Assembly: GCA_001600695.1 (NCBI GenBank) | Contig: BCKQ01000004.1 | Span: 496,001 to 560,000, forward strand | Direction: 5' to 3' | DNA from: Ascoidea asiatica | Taxonomy: Eukaryota > Ascomycota > Saccharomycetes > Ascoideales > Ascoideaceae | Length of the DNA: 64,000 nucleotides | Part shown: one piece after another, positions 41,738 through 52,190 of the stretch | How the letters are laid out: each line of letters starts with the position of its first letter | Numbering within the stretch: position 1 is the stretch's first letter | The notes under the pieces: generated by a model | Seen by the model: the letters and a program-made list of their open reading frames with translations, nothing else | The model's database searches: none | What the model was told of the DNA's origin: nothing | Position numbers and translations under genes: made by a program

Positions 41738-43498
41738 ATGGGAAATAACACATCCATCACAACACACAATCAAAGTAAAGATAATAATAGTAATAATAGT
41801 AATAGTAATAATAGTAATAATAACAATATAAATAAACTCACCAATAATAGTCAAAATAGTTTAACCGCTGAAATAATTGATTCTAATTGTTTTGAATCTG
41901 TTTTGAAACTAAAATCAGACAAAAAACCTCTTAATCATATCAATCAATCAAATCAAATTAACCAAATTAAACAAAATATTAAAAAAATATCTGATATAAC
42001 TTTACAAAGAAATTTAAATTCTTCTAAAACTGATTTTTATACATCAACCGCAATAACTCAAATCTCAAATTATAACGCTACTTCTAAATTTGTTTCTAAT
42101 ACAACTAAAATTAATTCAGATCTTCCCATTTATATCAAAAATATAGATATAATAAAACCAAAAAGAAAACTGAAGTTAAAATCATCAAAAATGATTAATT
42201 CAAATTCAAATTCAAAATTTAAATCAAAATCAAAATCGACTAATCAAGAACCAGAAAATTCTCAATTTAATCAATCAATTCCAATTCATCAAAATATTTC
42301 TAAATCATTAATTGATTTTAATTCAGAAAATTTAAAATCAAATGAATCTGGTACTCCCAACTCAATTTCAAAAAGGAGTAGAAATAGTTCTTTTAAAAAT
42401 GCATATATTAAAAATAATGATACTGATACTGATAATGTTATTCATTATAACTTAATAAATAGTATTGATAATGATGGTCTGCTTGGTGGTGGAAACTCAT
42501 TAGTTGATTATTTTAATCAAGAAAATATTTATGTACCTATAACTTTAAAATGGAGAGGTATTGCTTCAAAGGTTTTTGTTATTGGATCATTTAATAATTG
42601 GGGAAAAAAATATGAATTAAAAAATCCAGATAATAATAATGAGTATTTTGTTGATTTAAATTTACCAATTGGAATTCATAAATTTCAATTTATTGTTGAT
42701 AATCTTGTAAATTGTTCTGAGTATTATCCAAAAGCCATTGAAGAAAAGGGAAATTTTATAAATTGGATTGAAGTTAAGAATAATTTCTATAATAATAATA
42801 ATCTTAATAATTTCTCACCAATTAATAATGTAAATCAAAATTTCAATTCAGTTCCGATTACTGAAAATTTTAATGATTTAAAACTAAAAGAATCCATCAA
42901 TTTACTAACAAATAACGAATCCAATTTTTTTAACTCTGAGGCTAAATTATCATTTATAGAAAATTCCAATGAAAATAATAAAAAAAAAATAAGTTATTCA
43001 ACAGAAATTCCTCCAATTTATAGTGATAATTATATAAGTGATGAAGATTTTGAGATGCTTGATAGTGCTACACTTCTTAAGAAACAAGGATATCCAGATC
43101 CACCTAGTTTACCTCCATATTTAAATAGAGTTTTGTTAAATGATTCTTCTCATAATTCTCATTCCTCACATTCCAATCATGATAATAATAAGAATAAAAA
43201 CGAATCATCGGAAAAATCTTCTGTTATAAATTCACATAACGAACAAAAAACTTTTGATAAAAATATTCGAAATAGTTCCAATTTTGATGCTAATAATAAT
43301 GATAATAATAGTAAAAATAATAAAAATAAAAGTAAAAAAAAAAGTGAGTCAGATTCACTTTCTATTCCAAACCATGTTATTTTAAATCATTTAGTAACAA
43401 CTAGTATTAAAAATGATACATTAGCAGTTGCTTGCATCACAAGATATTCCGGAAAATATGTCACTCAAATAGTTTATTATCCAATAAATGGAATTTGA
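41738..43498 (+). CDS. Snf1/AMPK kinase beta subunit (Sip1/Sip2/Gal83 family)
   Basis: Scaffold beta subunit that joins the Snf1 kinase to its gamma subunit and sets its location. The 586-aa product starts MGNNTS, with Gly2 and Ser6 as in N-myristoylation sites, which suggests membrane attachment as for Sip2 or Sip1. A long Asn/Ser/Lys-rich region follows. The glycogen-binding (CBM48) domain spans about 266-350: VPITLKWRGIASKVFVIGSFNNWGKK, then GIHKFQFIVDN and a conserved Trp near NFINWIEV. The C-terminal ASC domain is present in two pieces, IPPIYSD to PPSLPPYLNRVLLN (about 423-470) and IPNHVILNHLVTTSI to VTQIVYYPI (about 545-585), separated by about 75 Asn/Ser/Lys residues. That insertion is unusual in length. 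The three yeast paralogues cannot be told apart from this alone; the possible myristoyl start favours Sip2/Sip1 over Gal83. Confidence 0.9.
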   Translation: MGNNTSITTHNQSKDNNSNNSNSNNSNNNNINKLTNNSQNSLTAEIIDSNCFESVLKLKSDKKPLNHINQSNQINQIKQNIKKISDITLQRNLNSSKTDFYTSTAITQISNYNATSKFVSNTTKINSDLPIYIKNIDIIKPKRKLKLKSSKMINSNSNSKFKSKSKSTNQEPENSQFNQSIPIHQNISKSLIDFNSENLKSNESGTPNSISKRSRNSSFKNAYIKNNDTDTDNVIHYNLINSIDNDGLLGGGNSLVDYFNQENIYVPITLKWRGIASKVFVIGSFNNWGKKYELKNPDNNNEYFVDLNLPIGIHKFQFIVDNLVNCSEYYPKAIEEKGNFINWIEVKNNFYNNNNLNNFSPINNVNQNFNSVPITENFNDLKLKESINLLTNNESNFFNSEAKLSFIENSNENNKKKISYSTEIPPIYSDNYISDEDFEMLDSATLLKKQGYPDPPSLPPYLNRVLLNDSSHNSHSSHSNHDNNKNKNESSEKSSVINSHNEQKTFDKNIRNSSNFDANNNDNNSKNNKNKSKKKSESDSLSIPNHVILNHLVTTSIKNDTLAVACITRYSGKYVTQIVYYPINGI

Positions 43499-44600
43499 TT
43501 TATTTAATTGAACCGTTTTGGAAGATTATTTAGATTAATTTGGAGTAAAACATTAAACATAATTTCAATGATTTTGATGATTTTTATAAATACATTTATT
43601 ATAATTGTCATGTTTCTCATAAATTATTTTTTTCCACCTTTTCAAATTTTCTTTTGAATGTTTTTTTTAACTCTTACTTTATTTTTTTGTCAATTTTTCA
43701 TTTTTTTTTTCATTTTTTTTTCACTTTCTTTTCATTCTCTTCATTATAAAGTGTGTTAATTTGTGTGTATTAATGTGTATGAACTTATTTTAGGAATATA
43801 ATTGTTAGTGCATTACAAAAATTTGATTGAACGTAATTTTAGTTTGACGCACTTTTCCTTAGTTTTGCTTTTTCTAGTAATTTTTTTTTTTAAAACTCAT
43901 GTTTATCGAGCAAATCTTGAAATTATAAATATTTACTTAAAGCAAAAATTAACCTAATAAAATAATACTTATAAACTAATAAGAAAGTATCATTATTATT
44001 TTTAATATTATTAAATTATATTGTTCATATATTCATCATTTTTAAAATTTTGCTTGTTAAAAAAAAAAAAAATAACTTGAAGAAACGATAGAGTTTTGAA
44101 TGCCATTTTTTTGGCAAAAAAGCAATAATTATATCAAAATATATAAATTCAATCAAAAACTTACTGGCTTTCTCGTCATGTATGGCTGACGATTATTTTT
44201 AATACTGTAGATCTATAACTAAATTTGTATAATGTTTCAATAATATCACTACTTCGTAATAATAATAAATAATTACTGTACTCAAAGACCTTAACAATCA
44301 GCTTTTTTTCACTTGTTTTGCTTTTCTCATTTCAACAATTGAGTAATTTACAAAATGAATTCGGCGAAAAAAAAATCAGTCAAATTAAATATTGAGAAAA
44401 ACGCAAAATTAATACGATAAAATAACTTTCCTCCATCTTAATGGAAGAATAAAATGAGGTTTTCGCAAGCCTTTGTATATTTTTCATAAGGTAACATTAA
44501 TAATAGGAAAAGTATATTTACTATCAGTATATTTACTATCAGTAGATTAATTGCCAATATACTGAATTAGAGATAAAAGGATTTCCGGTAAATATATAAA

Positions 44601-44606
44601 CACGTG
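44601..44606. promoter_or_regulatory. CACGTG E-box
   Basis: Context ACACGTGAC, 2 kb upstream of the Asn-rich gene, at the edge of the G+C island. Confidence 0.3.
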
Positions 44607-44639
44607 ACCACTATAAAATATACTGTAGATTAAAGGAAT

Positions 44640-45010
44640 AGTGTGGAAAACGGAAACGGAACGGAAAAAAGACAAATGTGGCGTATTCAGAAGAGCTGAG
44701 CATAAAGGGAAAATGGCACCCAAAAGAATGCAGGCCTTTTATTGGACACCAGTGAGTGCTATCGCAAACACAATCCGCTAGCCTTCCCAGGGCTGCTAAC
44801 TCTGGCCCTTAACACAGATCCCCTCTGTCGCTCATAACTCAACTTTCTAATCTTACCTGAGTAGGTGGAGGCTTGCACCGCTGCGCATTGCTCGGACGGT
44901 GGATGAAAATCTATCTTTGACCCAGCCAATGGAAATGCTTATTTTTAGCTGATATCAACGGCGGTGCTTTTTCGGTGCTCAGTTCCGGCCTGTCACTTAA
45001 ACACCTTATT
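44640..45010. other. G+C-rich intergenic island
   Basis: Sharp composition change on both sides. It carries CCAAT-type boxes in both orientations (ATTGG near 44744, CCAAT near 44923), which in yeast are bound by the Hap complex. A structured RNA cannot be excluded (see findings). Confidence 0.5.
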
Positions 45011-45388
45011 TAATATCAAATCAAAACAAAAAATACAGTAAGATATGATCATATCATTTCTTTTCTTTTCATTTCATATCATATCAATTCATTAATAGAT
45101 GTCATTAAAAATACTCCAAAACTTTCCTAGCCCAAATCTAATCCATTTTGTATTATTTTTGTAGTAATATAATAATAAATGCTTTTTTACTTTTGAAAGC
45201 GGATAATTTTTCTTTTTTTGCTTCAGATATAATCATCTCTGTTCATTTAAAAAAGATATTAGAGCCCTATTCGCAAACCAATTTCCGCTTACTGTTCCCC
45301 GAGAGTTATTGCGTGAACGTAGAAAAATAATGTTTTGCATAAATTAATTAAAAATATCTTAATTATTTCAAATTGGGTAAAACGCAAA

Positions 45389-45420
45389 TTGAAATAGAAA
45401 TTGAAATAGAAATTGAAACG
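45389..45420. repeat. Imperfect (GAAATTGAAATA)n repeat
   Basis: Two to three copies of a 12-bp A-rich unit, followed by related AATTGAGACGC words. Confidence 0.6.
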
Positions 45421-45740
45421 CAATTTTTAATTGAGACGCAAAAATGAAAAGCTAACTGAAATTGAAATTCCGATAAAAGTTTAAAGAAAGTTCAATTAAC
45501 TTTACATATTGAAAAGCTGGAAATCTGGTTACTTTGCGTTTGCATGCGTCTAACACCACTGCAGGCAAACTTAATCTCGAATTTTGCTTAAATTCAACGA
45601 ATTTGAGATTGGTAACGTTTCTTTTGAAAATATTCATTTAATTAATCAATAATTAATTAAGTAGTTAAATTAGTGAATAATAAAGTATTAATTAGGCATA
45701 ATAGGGAGTTGATATATATTCCAGTAAAGTGAATCCCACG

Positions 45741-45761
45741 AAACAAACAAACAAACAAACA
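45741..45761. repeat. (AAAC)5 microsatellite
   Basis: Five tandem AAAC units in the intergenic region. Confidence 0.85.
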
Positions 45762-45894
45762 ATTTTTTGATATTTCAGATAATCTTTTAACTGATTTCCC
45801 AAAATGATTGATCAATTCCTGAGTTACAAAGTGTGAAATTCAAACACATCGCATACATTTTTTCTAATTTTATTCATTGAATTTTGTAAATTGT

Positions 45895-45966
45895 GATTTA
45901 TATTTTATATTTTTGATTTATGATTTATGATTTATAATTTATGATTTATAATTTAAAATTTAAAAT
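45895..45966. repeat. (TTTATGA/TTTATAA)n degenerate repeat
   Basis: About nine tandem 7-10-bp A+T units (TGATTTATGATTTATAATTT). Could act as a nucleosome-excluding or ARS-like tract; no direct evidence. Confidence 0.65.
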
Positions 45967-46600
45967 TAATTATATAAGAAATTATGAGTAAGAATTTGCA
46001 GTATAAATATGATTGTTTGCAGATATTTACTCTTAAAACTGCTAGATAAAAGAATTGATTTTTGATTTTTGTATTTTTCCCTAAATTTTCAAAACTTCAG
46101 CTTTATTAGAATTTTCTGAATAATTGAATTACTGAATATTTTGAATTATTCCTTTATAACCTACCAAATATTTATTATTATACATAATATTATTCTCGGT
46201 GTTTTGTTATTTTAGGGATCCTACATTTCATCTATCAATTCAAGTTCTCATAAATTTACAATTACTCTCACTCTTTAACATTTTTCCCTTTTTAATATCA
46301 ATTTATATATATTTCTATTTCGCTCAATTTTTTTTGTCCTCATCTGTTTTCACTCCTCGATATTTTATCTTTAATTGTTTTTTTCTAAATTTTTTTCACT
46401 CAAAATCATTAAAACTTTTTATACTACTAATATTATCATTACTTATATTCTTTTTATTATTATTACTTTTTAGTTTGTAGAATTTGTTTAGTAATATCAT
46501 AATTTAATATAGTATAATATAATAATACAATAGTACAATATCATCCATTCAATATCCAAAATAATTTAATCATCAATAAAATAATTACTTAAAAGTCACA

Positions 46601-48481
46601 ATGACAATAATATCAACTCAAGAAATACCTTCATTTGCTTTTGAAGATTTTAACTCTTCTTTAAATTCTTCTGAAAATTTCAATAATACCCCTTTAACTT
46701 TTCTTGATCTTAATGATGATGATCTAAATATACGAAACTTCAATAATCAAATTAATCAAGATCAACTTAATGATTTAAATAACTTTAATAATATTCAAAA
46801 CATTGATAATATGAGTAATATGAACAATTTAAACAGTATGAATAATATCAATGATATAAGTAATTTCACCATGAGTAACTTAAATAATATAAATAACGTA
46901 AATAATATAGCAAATATTACAGGAATAAATTCAGATTCATCTCTTCAAAATATTTCAAATTTCAATAACATCAATAATATCAATAACTTTGATAACACCA
47001 ATACTTATTTAAATCAACCTTTCGATTTAGATCCTAATTTTAATAACAATAATAATACAAACAACAATATCAATAACAATAATCATAATAATATTCAATC
47101 ATTTAATACAAACATCAATAACAATGTTAATTCTTTTAATAATTGGGAAATTAATCCTTTAGACAATTCAACTATTCCAAACAATAATTTAAATTTTTCT
47201 CCACTTTCTGATTCTCGTTCGAATTCTCATTCAATTTCTTTCACAAATCCAAATGCTGATATTATGAATAATAGTTGGAAAGAAGAAACTAATGGTTCTA
47301 AAACTGCAATGATAACTAATTTAAATATTAATACAAATGAATATATTAATCAAAATTCTCTTGAAAGTCTGCCAATGAGTGAAGTTTCTCCGGTTAGTCT
47401 TTTATTTGAAGAGTTTCCAAATAATTATTCAAATTCTCTTTCAACAAAAACTAGTTTGAGTGATTTCAATTATATCAAAAATAATAATATTAATAATAAT
47501 AATAGTAATTCAAACATTAATAATAATAATATCAATAATATCAATAATAATAATATCAATAATATCAATAACAATAATAGCAACCAGTCTTTTATTGCAA
47601 TTTCTTCAATTGAAGAAGGAATTGATTTATCACCAATTTCAATGCCAAATGCTTCAAATTTTAATTCAGTATCTTCTATTCCTTTAGTTCCAGTTAATAA
47701 TTCAATTTCTACTATACCTTTATTACCATTAAAAACGAATACAATTAATAATATGAATAATATGAATAATATGAATACTATTAATACTATTAATACTATT
47801 AATACTATTAATCCAAACTCAACAAATTCCTCGATGAATTCTTCGATGAATAGCTCAATGAATTCTTCGAATGCTTTACTTATTAATAATCCTTCAATTG
47901 TTGACCCAAATTCAACACATAATCAATTAAATTTATATAACCAGAATGAATATAATGTTATACCTTCAAATATTTTTTCAAATTCTAACTTGAACTCAAA
48001 TTTAAATAATAATAATGATATCATCAATATTAATTCATTAAATAAAAATGATAATAATAAAAGATCACAAAAAAATATTAAAAGAAAATATTCTTCAATT
48101 AGAAATAATATTACAAAAGAAAAATTAGGTAAACGTCAATCTGATTCAAGACTTTCATTACCAGCACTTGCTAAAGTTCTTAATTTAGAGAATAATCAAG
48201 AGGAAGCTGGAAAAAGAGAAAAATTTATTCTTGGAGTATTAAAAAATGATATTGGTTTTCAACTTGGTAATAGAACTTGGGTTAGGGATACACCAATTAT
48301 TGAAAGGGAAAGAATTTTAGATCAATTATATTTCAAAACTAAAGATCTTTATGGATATGATAAAGATTTATTAGAAATTATTGTCAGAAGAGCTAGTTAT
48401 TATATGATGCAAGGAAGATTAAGAAGAGAAAGAAGAAAAGCTGCAAGAGATAAGAAAACTTCTGTTACTATAATGAAATGA
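46601..48481 (+). CDS. Asn-rich protein with basic C-terminal (Vhr1-like?) domain
   Basis: A 626-aa protein whose first 480 residues are dominated by Asn with Ile, Met and Ser (repeats such as NNINN, MNNMN, TINTIN, SSMN), typical of yeast transcription factors. From about residue 485 the sequence changes to a compact, charged domain: KRKYSSIRNNI, RLSLPALAKVLNLE, EKFILGVLKNDIGF, WVRDTPIIERERILDQLYF, YGYDKDLLEIIVRRASYY, ending in a strongly basic RLRRERRKAARDKK. Its alternation of helices and a basic end resembles the Vhr1 DNA-binding domain of yeast biotin and vitamin-H regulators, but I cannot align the key residues with confidence. I call it a probable DNA-binding protein of unknown target. 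A 3.1 kb non-coding region lies upstream and 3.7 kb downstream. Confidence 0.55.
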   Translation: MTIISTQEIPSFAFEDFNSSLNSSENFNNTPLTFLDLNDDDLNIRNFNNQINQDQLNDLNNFNNIQNIDNMSNMNNLNSMNNINDISNFTMSNLNNINNVNNIANITGINSDSSLQNISNFNNINNINNFDNTNTYLNQPFDLDPNFNNNNNTNNNINNNNHNNIQSFNTNINNNVNSFNNWEINPLDNSTIPNNNLNFSPLSDSRSNSHSISFTNPNADIMNNSWKEETNGSKTAMITNLNINTNEYINQNSLESLPMSEVSPVSLLFEEFPNNYSNSLSTKTSLSDFNYIKNNNINNNNSNSNINNNNINNINNNNINNINNNNSNQSFIAISSIEEGIDLSPISMPNASNFNSVSSIPLVPVNNSISTIPLLPLKTNTINNMNNMNNMNTINTINTINTINPNSTNSSMNSSMNSSMNSSNALLINNPSIVDPNSTHNQLNLYNQNEYNVIPSNIFSNSNLNSNLNNNNDIININSLNKNDNNKRSQKNIKRKYSSIRNNITKEKLGKRQSDSRLSLPALAKVLNLENNQEEAGKREKFILGVLKNDIGFQLGNRTWVRDTPIIERERILDQLYFKTKDLYGYDKDLLEIIVRRASYYMMQGRLRRERRKAARDKKTSVTIMK

Positions 48482-48680
48482 AATTTATAATTTTTCAATA
48501 TTTCAATTTCGACTTTTCAACTTTTTAAATATCTAATTTTTTTCTCTTCATTTTCATTTCTCAAATTTATTTCTTCATTTGAATTCGACGGTTTTTTTCA
48601 AAATTTCATATTTCATATTTCCTATTTTATATATTCTATTTTATATTTCCTATTATTTACCTTTTTTTTTCTTAATTTTT

Positions 48681-48735
48681 TCTATATTTTTTCTATATTT
48701 TTTCTATATTTTTCTATATTTTTTTATATTTTTCT
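48681..48735. repeat. (TTTTTTCTATA)n tandem repeat
   Basis: Four to five copies of an 11-12-bp T-rich unit directly downstream of the Asn-rich gene. Confidence 0.8.
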
Positions 48736-49619
48736 TAATTCTTTTTCTCAAGAAATTCAATGCATTTTAAAATCACTACTAATAGTAATAGTAATATTAA
48801 TAATTTATTTATTTTTTTTGAAAGGAATTTCTAATTTCAACAAATATTTTGTAATATTTTATAAATTTTATAAATGTTCTTTTAACTGAAGTTAGACTAT
48901 TATCATTTGGAAAAAACACTAAACTAAAGACTTATTCCAGATAAAAAAAATTGTTTCATTTTTTTAAAAGTTCATAAAAAAAATTGTTATTTGAACTTAT
49001 TATTTATTCTTTTTGAAAGTGTCATAGATTGAAGTAACAATCCCCCTATCAAAACCATTATAAGCTTTCAAAAATGGATTTTGCTTGCGAATATTGAATT
49101 ATAGAAAACAAGTGAAAACGTTTAAATTGTTATTAAAATAAAATGATACAATTTTTGTTCAAAATTTTTAAGATTATTTATAAGATTACTTGAAATAAGT
49201 ATTCAATAAAGCATCAATGCTTAATGTCTGAAAAAGTTGCATTCAAATTGTGGCTTGCAACTTATACTAAAATTATAAGGTCAAACTCTTTGGAGAGTTT
49301 TAAGAGTTTTTTTTCTGAAAAGTTGAAATGAGTAGTATCAAAAAACATCAACGTTTTTTTAAGGAGTGTAACTACCTAACCAAGCTTGATTTTTATTTCT
49401 TATATTAGAGAAATCTATGTACATATCTCAGATGCAAAAGTATCTTCTCAAAGCAATTTTTTATCTATCCTTTAGGTTATAAAATCCTATATTTCCTTAG
49501 AAATTAACTTCAATTGGTTTTACGTAATATAAAGACATCTTGCTGGATTTAATACTCCAATTTTAATTAGCCTTTATAAATAAAGTTGGTTCAACCTGAA
49601 AATTTATATTTAAATTAAT

Positions 49620-49960
49620 TGCTGCATTCAGACGTCAGTCATCCCAAAACAATGTTTATGACGTTCCTCAGCGGCAGCACGAAGCAGCTCCAAAATGTTT
49701 GAATTTTTTTGAAAATGAGCGTAGTAATTTATGTGCGTCTATGTACATATGAATAACATCAGCCCTTCCTATTGGCTGAATTTCGCAAAGATCCTTAGGG
49801 ATATCTTCCACTGACTCGGACATTTCCAGACGAAAAAGCGAAAAGAACTCGGCCGTGGAAGTCCGGGCTCCAACAGCAATGAGCTAAGACACACACTGTT
49901 ACCCGGTGCTTGTATGCTAGAAAACAGCAATTCGTCGTATGCGAGAATTCAAGTTGTTGC
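49620..49960. other. G+C-rich intergenic island
   Basis: Composition island with a stem-like pair CAGCC/GGCTG (49759-49776), an ATTGG box, and GGAAGTCCGGGCTCC near 49858, which recalls the RNase P core but without the expected partner (see rejected items). Confidence 0.45.
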
Positions 49961-50385
49961 ACATGTTTTTTGAGTCAATAATTAAGGGTCCTGTTTCTGA
50001 AATTCTTGGCACGCCATCTTTACTTGAATTTTCATCAAGTTTTATTATAGAAAGGATTGCAAAAAAAAACAATCAATAAGGATTTTCAACTTGTGCTATA
50101 TTATCTAGATTTTTTTCAATTTTAGGTTCTTTGGAAATATTGTTATTAACAATTTCTCTATTTTAATTTTGCTTTCCTTTTTTAGTTTACAATACTTTAA
50201 TTCAATTCATTAAAATCTATCTTCAAGTTCTTTTCATAATTCCTTGATTCTTTATAACTAATAATAATATAATTGAAAGGTTTACTTTTTTTCTGTATTC
50301 AATACAAATTCTTTATATTTATCTTTCTCTTAAATATTCAAATCTATTTAATTTCTTTCTTATCTTTTTATCATTCTTCATTATT

Positions 50386-50965
50386 ATGTTTATTTACGAA
50401 ATAATAAATTTGACTAACTTATATCCTTCTAAACGGGTCACTTCCTACAAACCACTCATTCACTATGAATCTTCAACCTTCTCTTCATTCTCTATACTCA
50501 GAATCATTTCTAAATCAGTTTGTATTTTTTTAGATATAAACTCTTTAAAAAGTCTTACTAACATAATTACAAAACTTGTATGTCAATGAAAATGGAAAAC
50601 TTTTATTTTAACCATTGATGATAGTGATATAACTTCAAATTTGAATTTTAACTCCATAGTAAATAAATCAAATTACTTTATAAACAAAAGATCTGAAATT
50701 GATTGAATTCAAATTCAAAAACAGAAACTTTCAAAAGAAAATTGTTATAAGAAAAGGAATGGGAGTAAAATAAAAATATAAATGATGAGCGTGAAGAATT
50801 CAATTTCAATAATAGTAATTAAAAATTGAAAGAAAATCAGAAAGCAAGATTTAGATTTCAGAATTTGAAAATGAAGTTAAAAATGAGTTTTCAATTCTAA
50901 AAAATGTTTATGAAGATAATGATAGTTTCGAAAGTAATAAATATCAAGATTTAGATTCTGATTAA
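50386..50965 (+). pseudogene. Possible decayed gene of unknown family
   Basis: A 67-codon ORF (50386-50589) is followed after several stops by a protein-like stretch at 50858-50965 that reads SEFENEVKNEFSILKNVYED and ends DSD-stop. The composition (Glu/Asn/Asp/Ser with Phe/Leu) resembles coding sequence here more than spacer. I could not join the pieces by plausible splicing. It may be a relic, an unrecognised spliced gene, or chance. Confidence 0.25.
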
Positions 50966-51420
50966 TTCAAAATTTTTTAATTTTTAATTATTATTTGAGA
51001 ATTAACCTAAAACAAACATGTGATACGAATATAAGTCGAGAACACCCATAATTGTGGTCTTAAAGTGTACACTCATAAAAAAACAGTAACAGGTAGCTTA
51101 GCGCATTAGACCCATTTTAGTGGATTTTATGAATATTTTATCAAATGTCGGAGATGAGCTTCTCACATGACGAGCAAAACAAATGGGTTTCACCAGGTCT
51201 GCTCTTGAGGTATTTGAGAACTTTTCTTTTATTTTATATAAAATTACTGTGTACAATTAATAGAGTATAATAATATTAATAAATAATGTTTGCTTGCTTG
51301 TCAAATCAATTAAAGCGTAATCCATATATATGGCCACAAAAGTTGATTGATTCGAACAATGCTTATTTATTAATAAATTATAGTTGAAGGGCTATTAGAG
51401 GAGTAATGTCTAACTCGTAT

Positions 51421-51426
51421 CACGTG
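51421..51426. promoter_or_regulatory. CACGTG E-box
   Basis: Context TCACGTGC, 770 bp upstream of RVS161, followed by a small G+C patch (GAAACCGGCC). Confidence 0.35.
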
Positions 51427-51917
51427 CCATACATAATAGTATCTTGTAAGCTTTCAGAGTGGGAAGGAGAAACCGGCCAACGCTACCAGATGCTCGTATA
51501 ATTATCGTATTTGTTAATACAGGAGATCACATCTTGATATCTAACATTACATATTTTTTGAATAGAAAACACTTTTCTTTTCCGAAAAAAGAACATTGCA
51601 GTTTTTATGCTTTTTAGTGCATACATAATTTTATCAAGATGTATAGACTTCCTATTAGGAAATATTCTTTTTTTGTGGCTAGTGAAATATTATTTGGCTC
51701 GTGATTTAATCGGATTTAATGTATCTGCTATATTTACCTGATTAGGATATTAGGAAAATACTCAGAAAAATAGAGAGAAATATCCAGTGACATGGGACTA
51801 CAAACAATAGGGTTTGGAGCCAGAGCTGTGGGTTTATTCAAAGAATGATTAATCACAAAACCTATCACATTTAGTTTCTCAGCTCAGGAAAGTTTAGTGA
51901 TGGCCCAAACATTTCTG

Positions 51918-51925
51918 TAACGTTA
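51918..51925. promoter_or_regulatory. TAACGTTA palindrome upstream of RVS161
   Basis: Context TGTAACGTTAACA, about 265 bp before the RVS161 start. Confidence 0.4.
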
Positions 51926-52190
51926 ACAATCAGAAACTAGGTTACGTATTGAAGAGTCTGATCTTAGATTAAAATAAGTTAATAGACGAAGTGATCCAAT
52001 TGATATTACAATCAATATGAATGTATTTTCAAGAAGATAAATATCCTATTATTTCATCTTTTCCAAAATTATGAAGAAGATTCGTTATCTATTTTCATAT
52101 TTTTATTTTTGAAATTACCTTATTATTGATCAACATCCTATTTATTTAACACATATTTTATCAATAAGTATTCTAATAATCTTTTAAAAA

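Larger units (their letters stand above)
43499..46600. other. 3.1 kb gene-free region
   Basis: Between the AMPK beta gene and the Asn-rich DNA-binding protein. It contains A+T-rich sequence to 44600 (with CACGTG at 44601), a marked G+C island (44640-45010), repeats (45389-45420, 45741-45761, 45895-45966) and T-rich leader sequence. The small ORFs (45148, 45452, 46199) look random. Such a long upstream region suits a heavily regulated gene. Confidence 0.55.
48482..52190. other. 3.7 kb gene-poor region
   Basis: The longest gene-free stretch of the window. In order: a T-rich tract with (TTTTTTCTATA)n repeats (48681-48735), A+T-rich sequence, a G+C island (49620-49960), a possible gene relic (50386-50965), a CACGTG (51421) with a small G+C patch, and a TAACGTTA (51918) near RVS161. 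Confidence 0.55.

Noticed and set aside
44838-45000. U1 snRNA-like start (ATCTTACCTGAG) and a TATTTTTAG Sm-like site in the G+C island
   Set aside because: The U1 5' end is nearly invariant (ATACTTACCT); here the bases that pair with the GTATGT donor are changed, and stem-loop I does not follow.
46199-46480. 93-codon Phe/Leu/Ser-rich ORF before the Asn-rich gene
   Set aside because: T-rich promoter/leader sequence; composition explains it.
49845-49880. RNase P-like core GGAAGTCCGGGCTCC
   Set aside because: The matching CR-V segment is not found downstream at a sensible distance; a TTGGCTGAA that resembles it lies upstream, in the wrong order.
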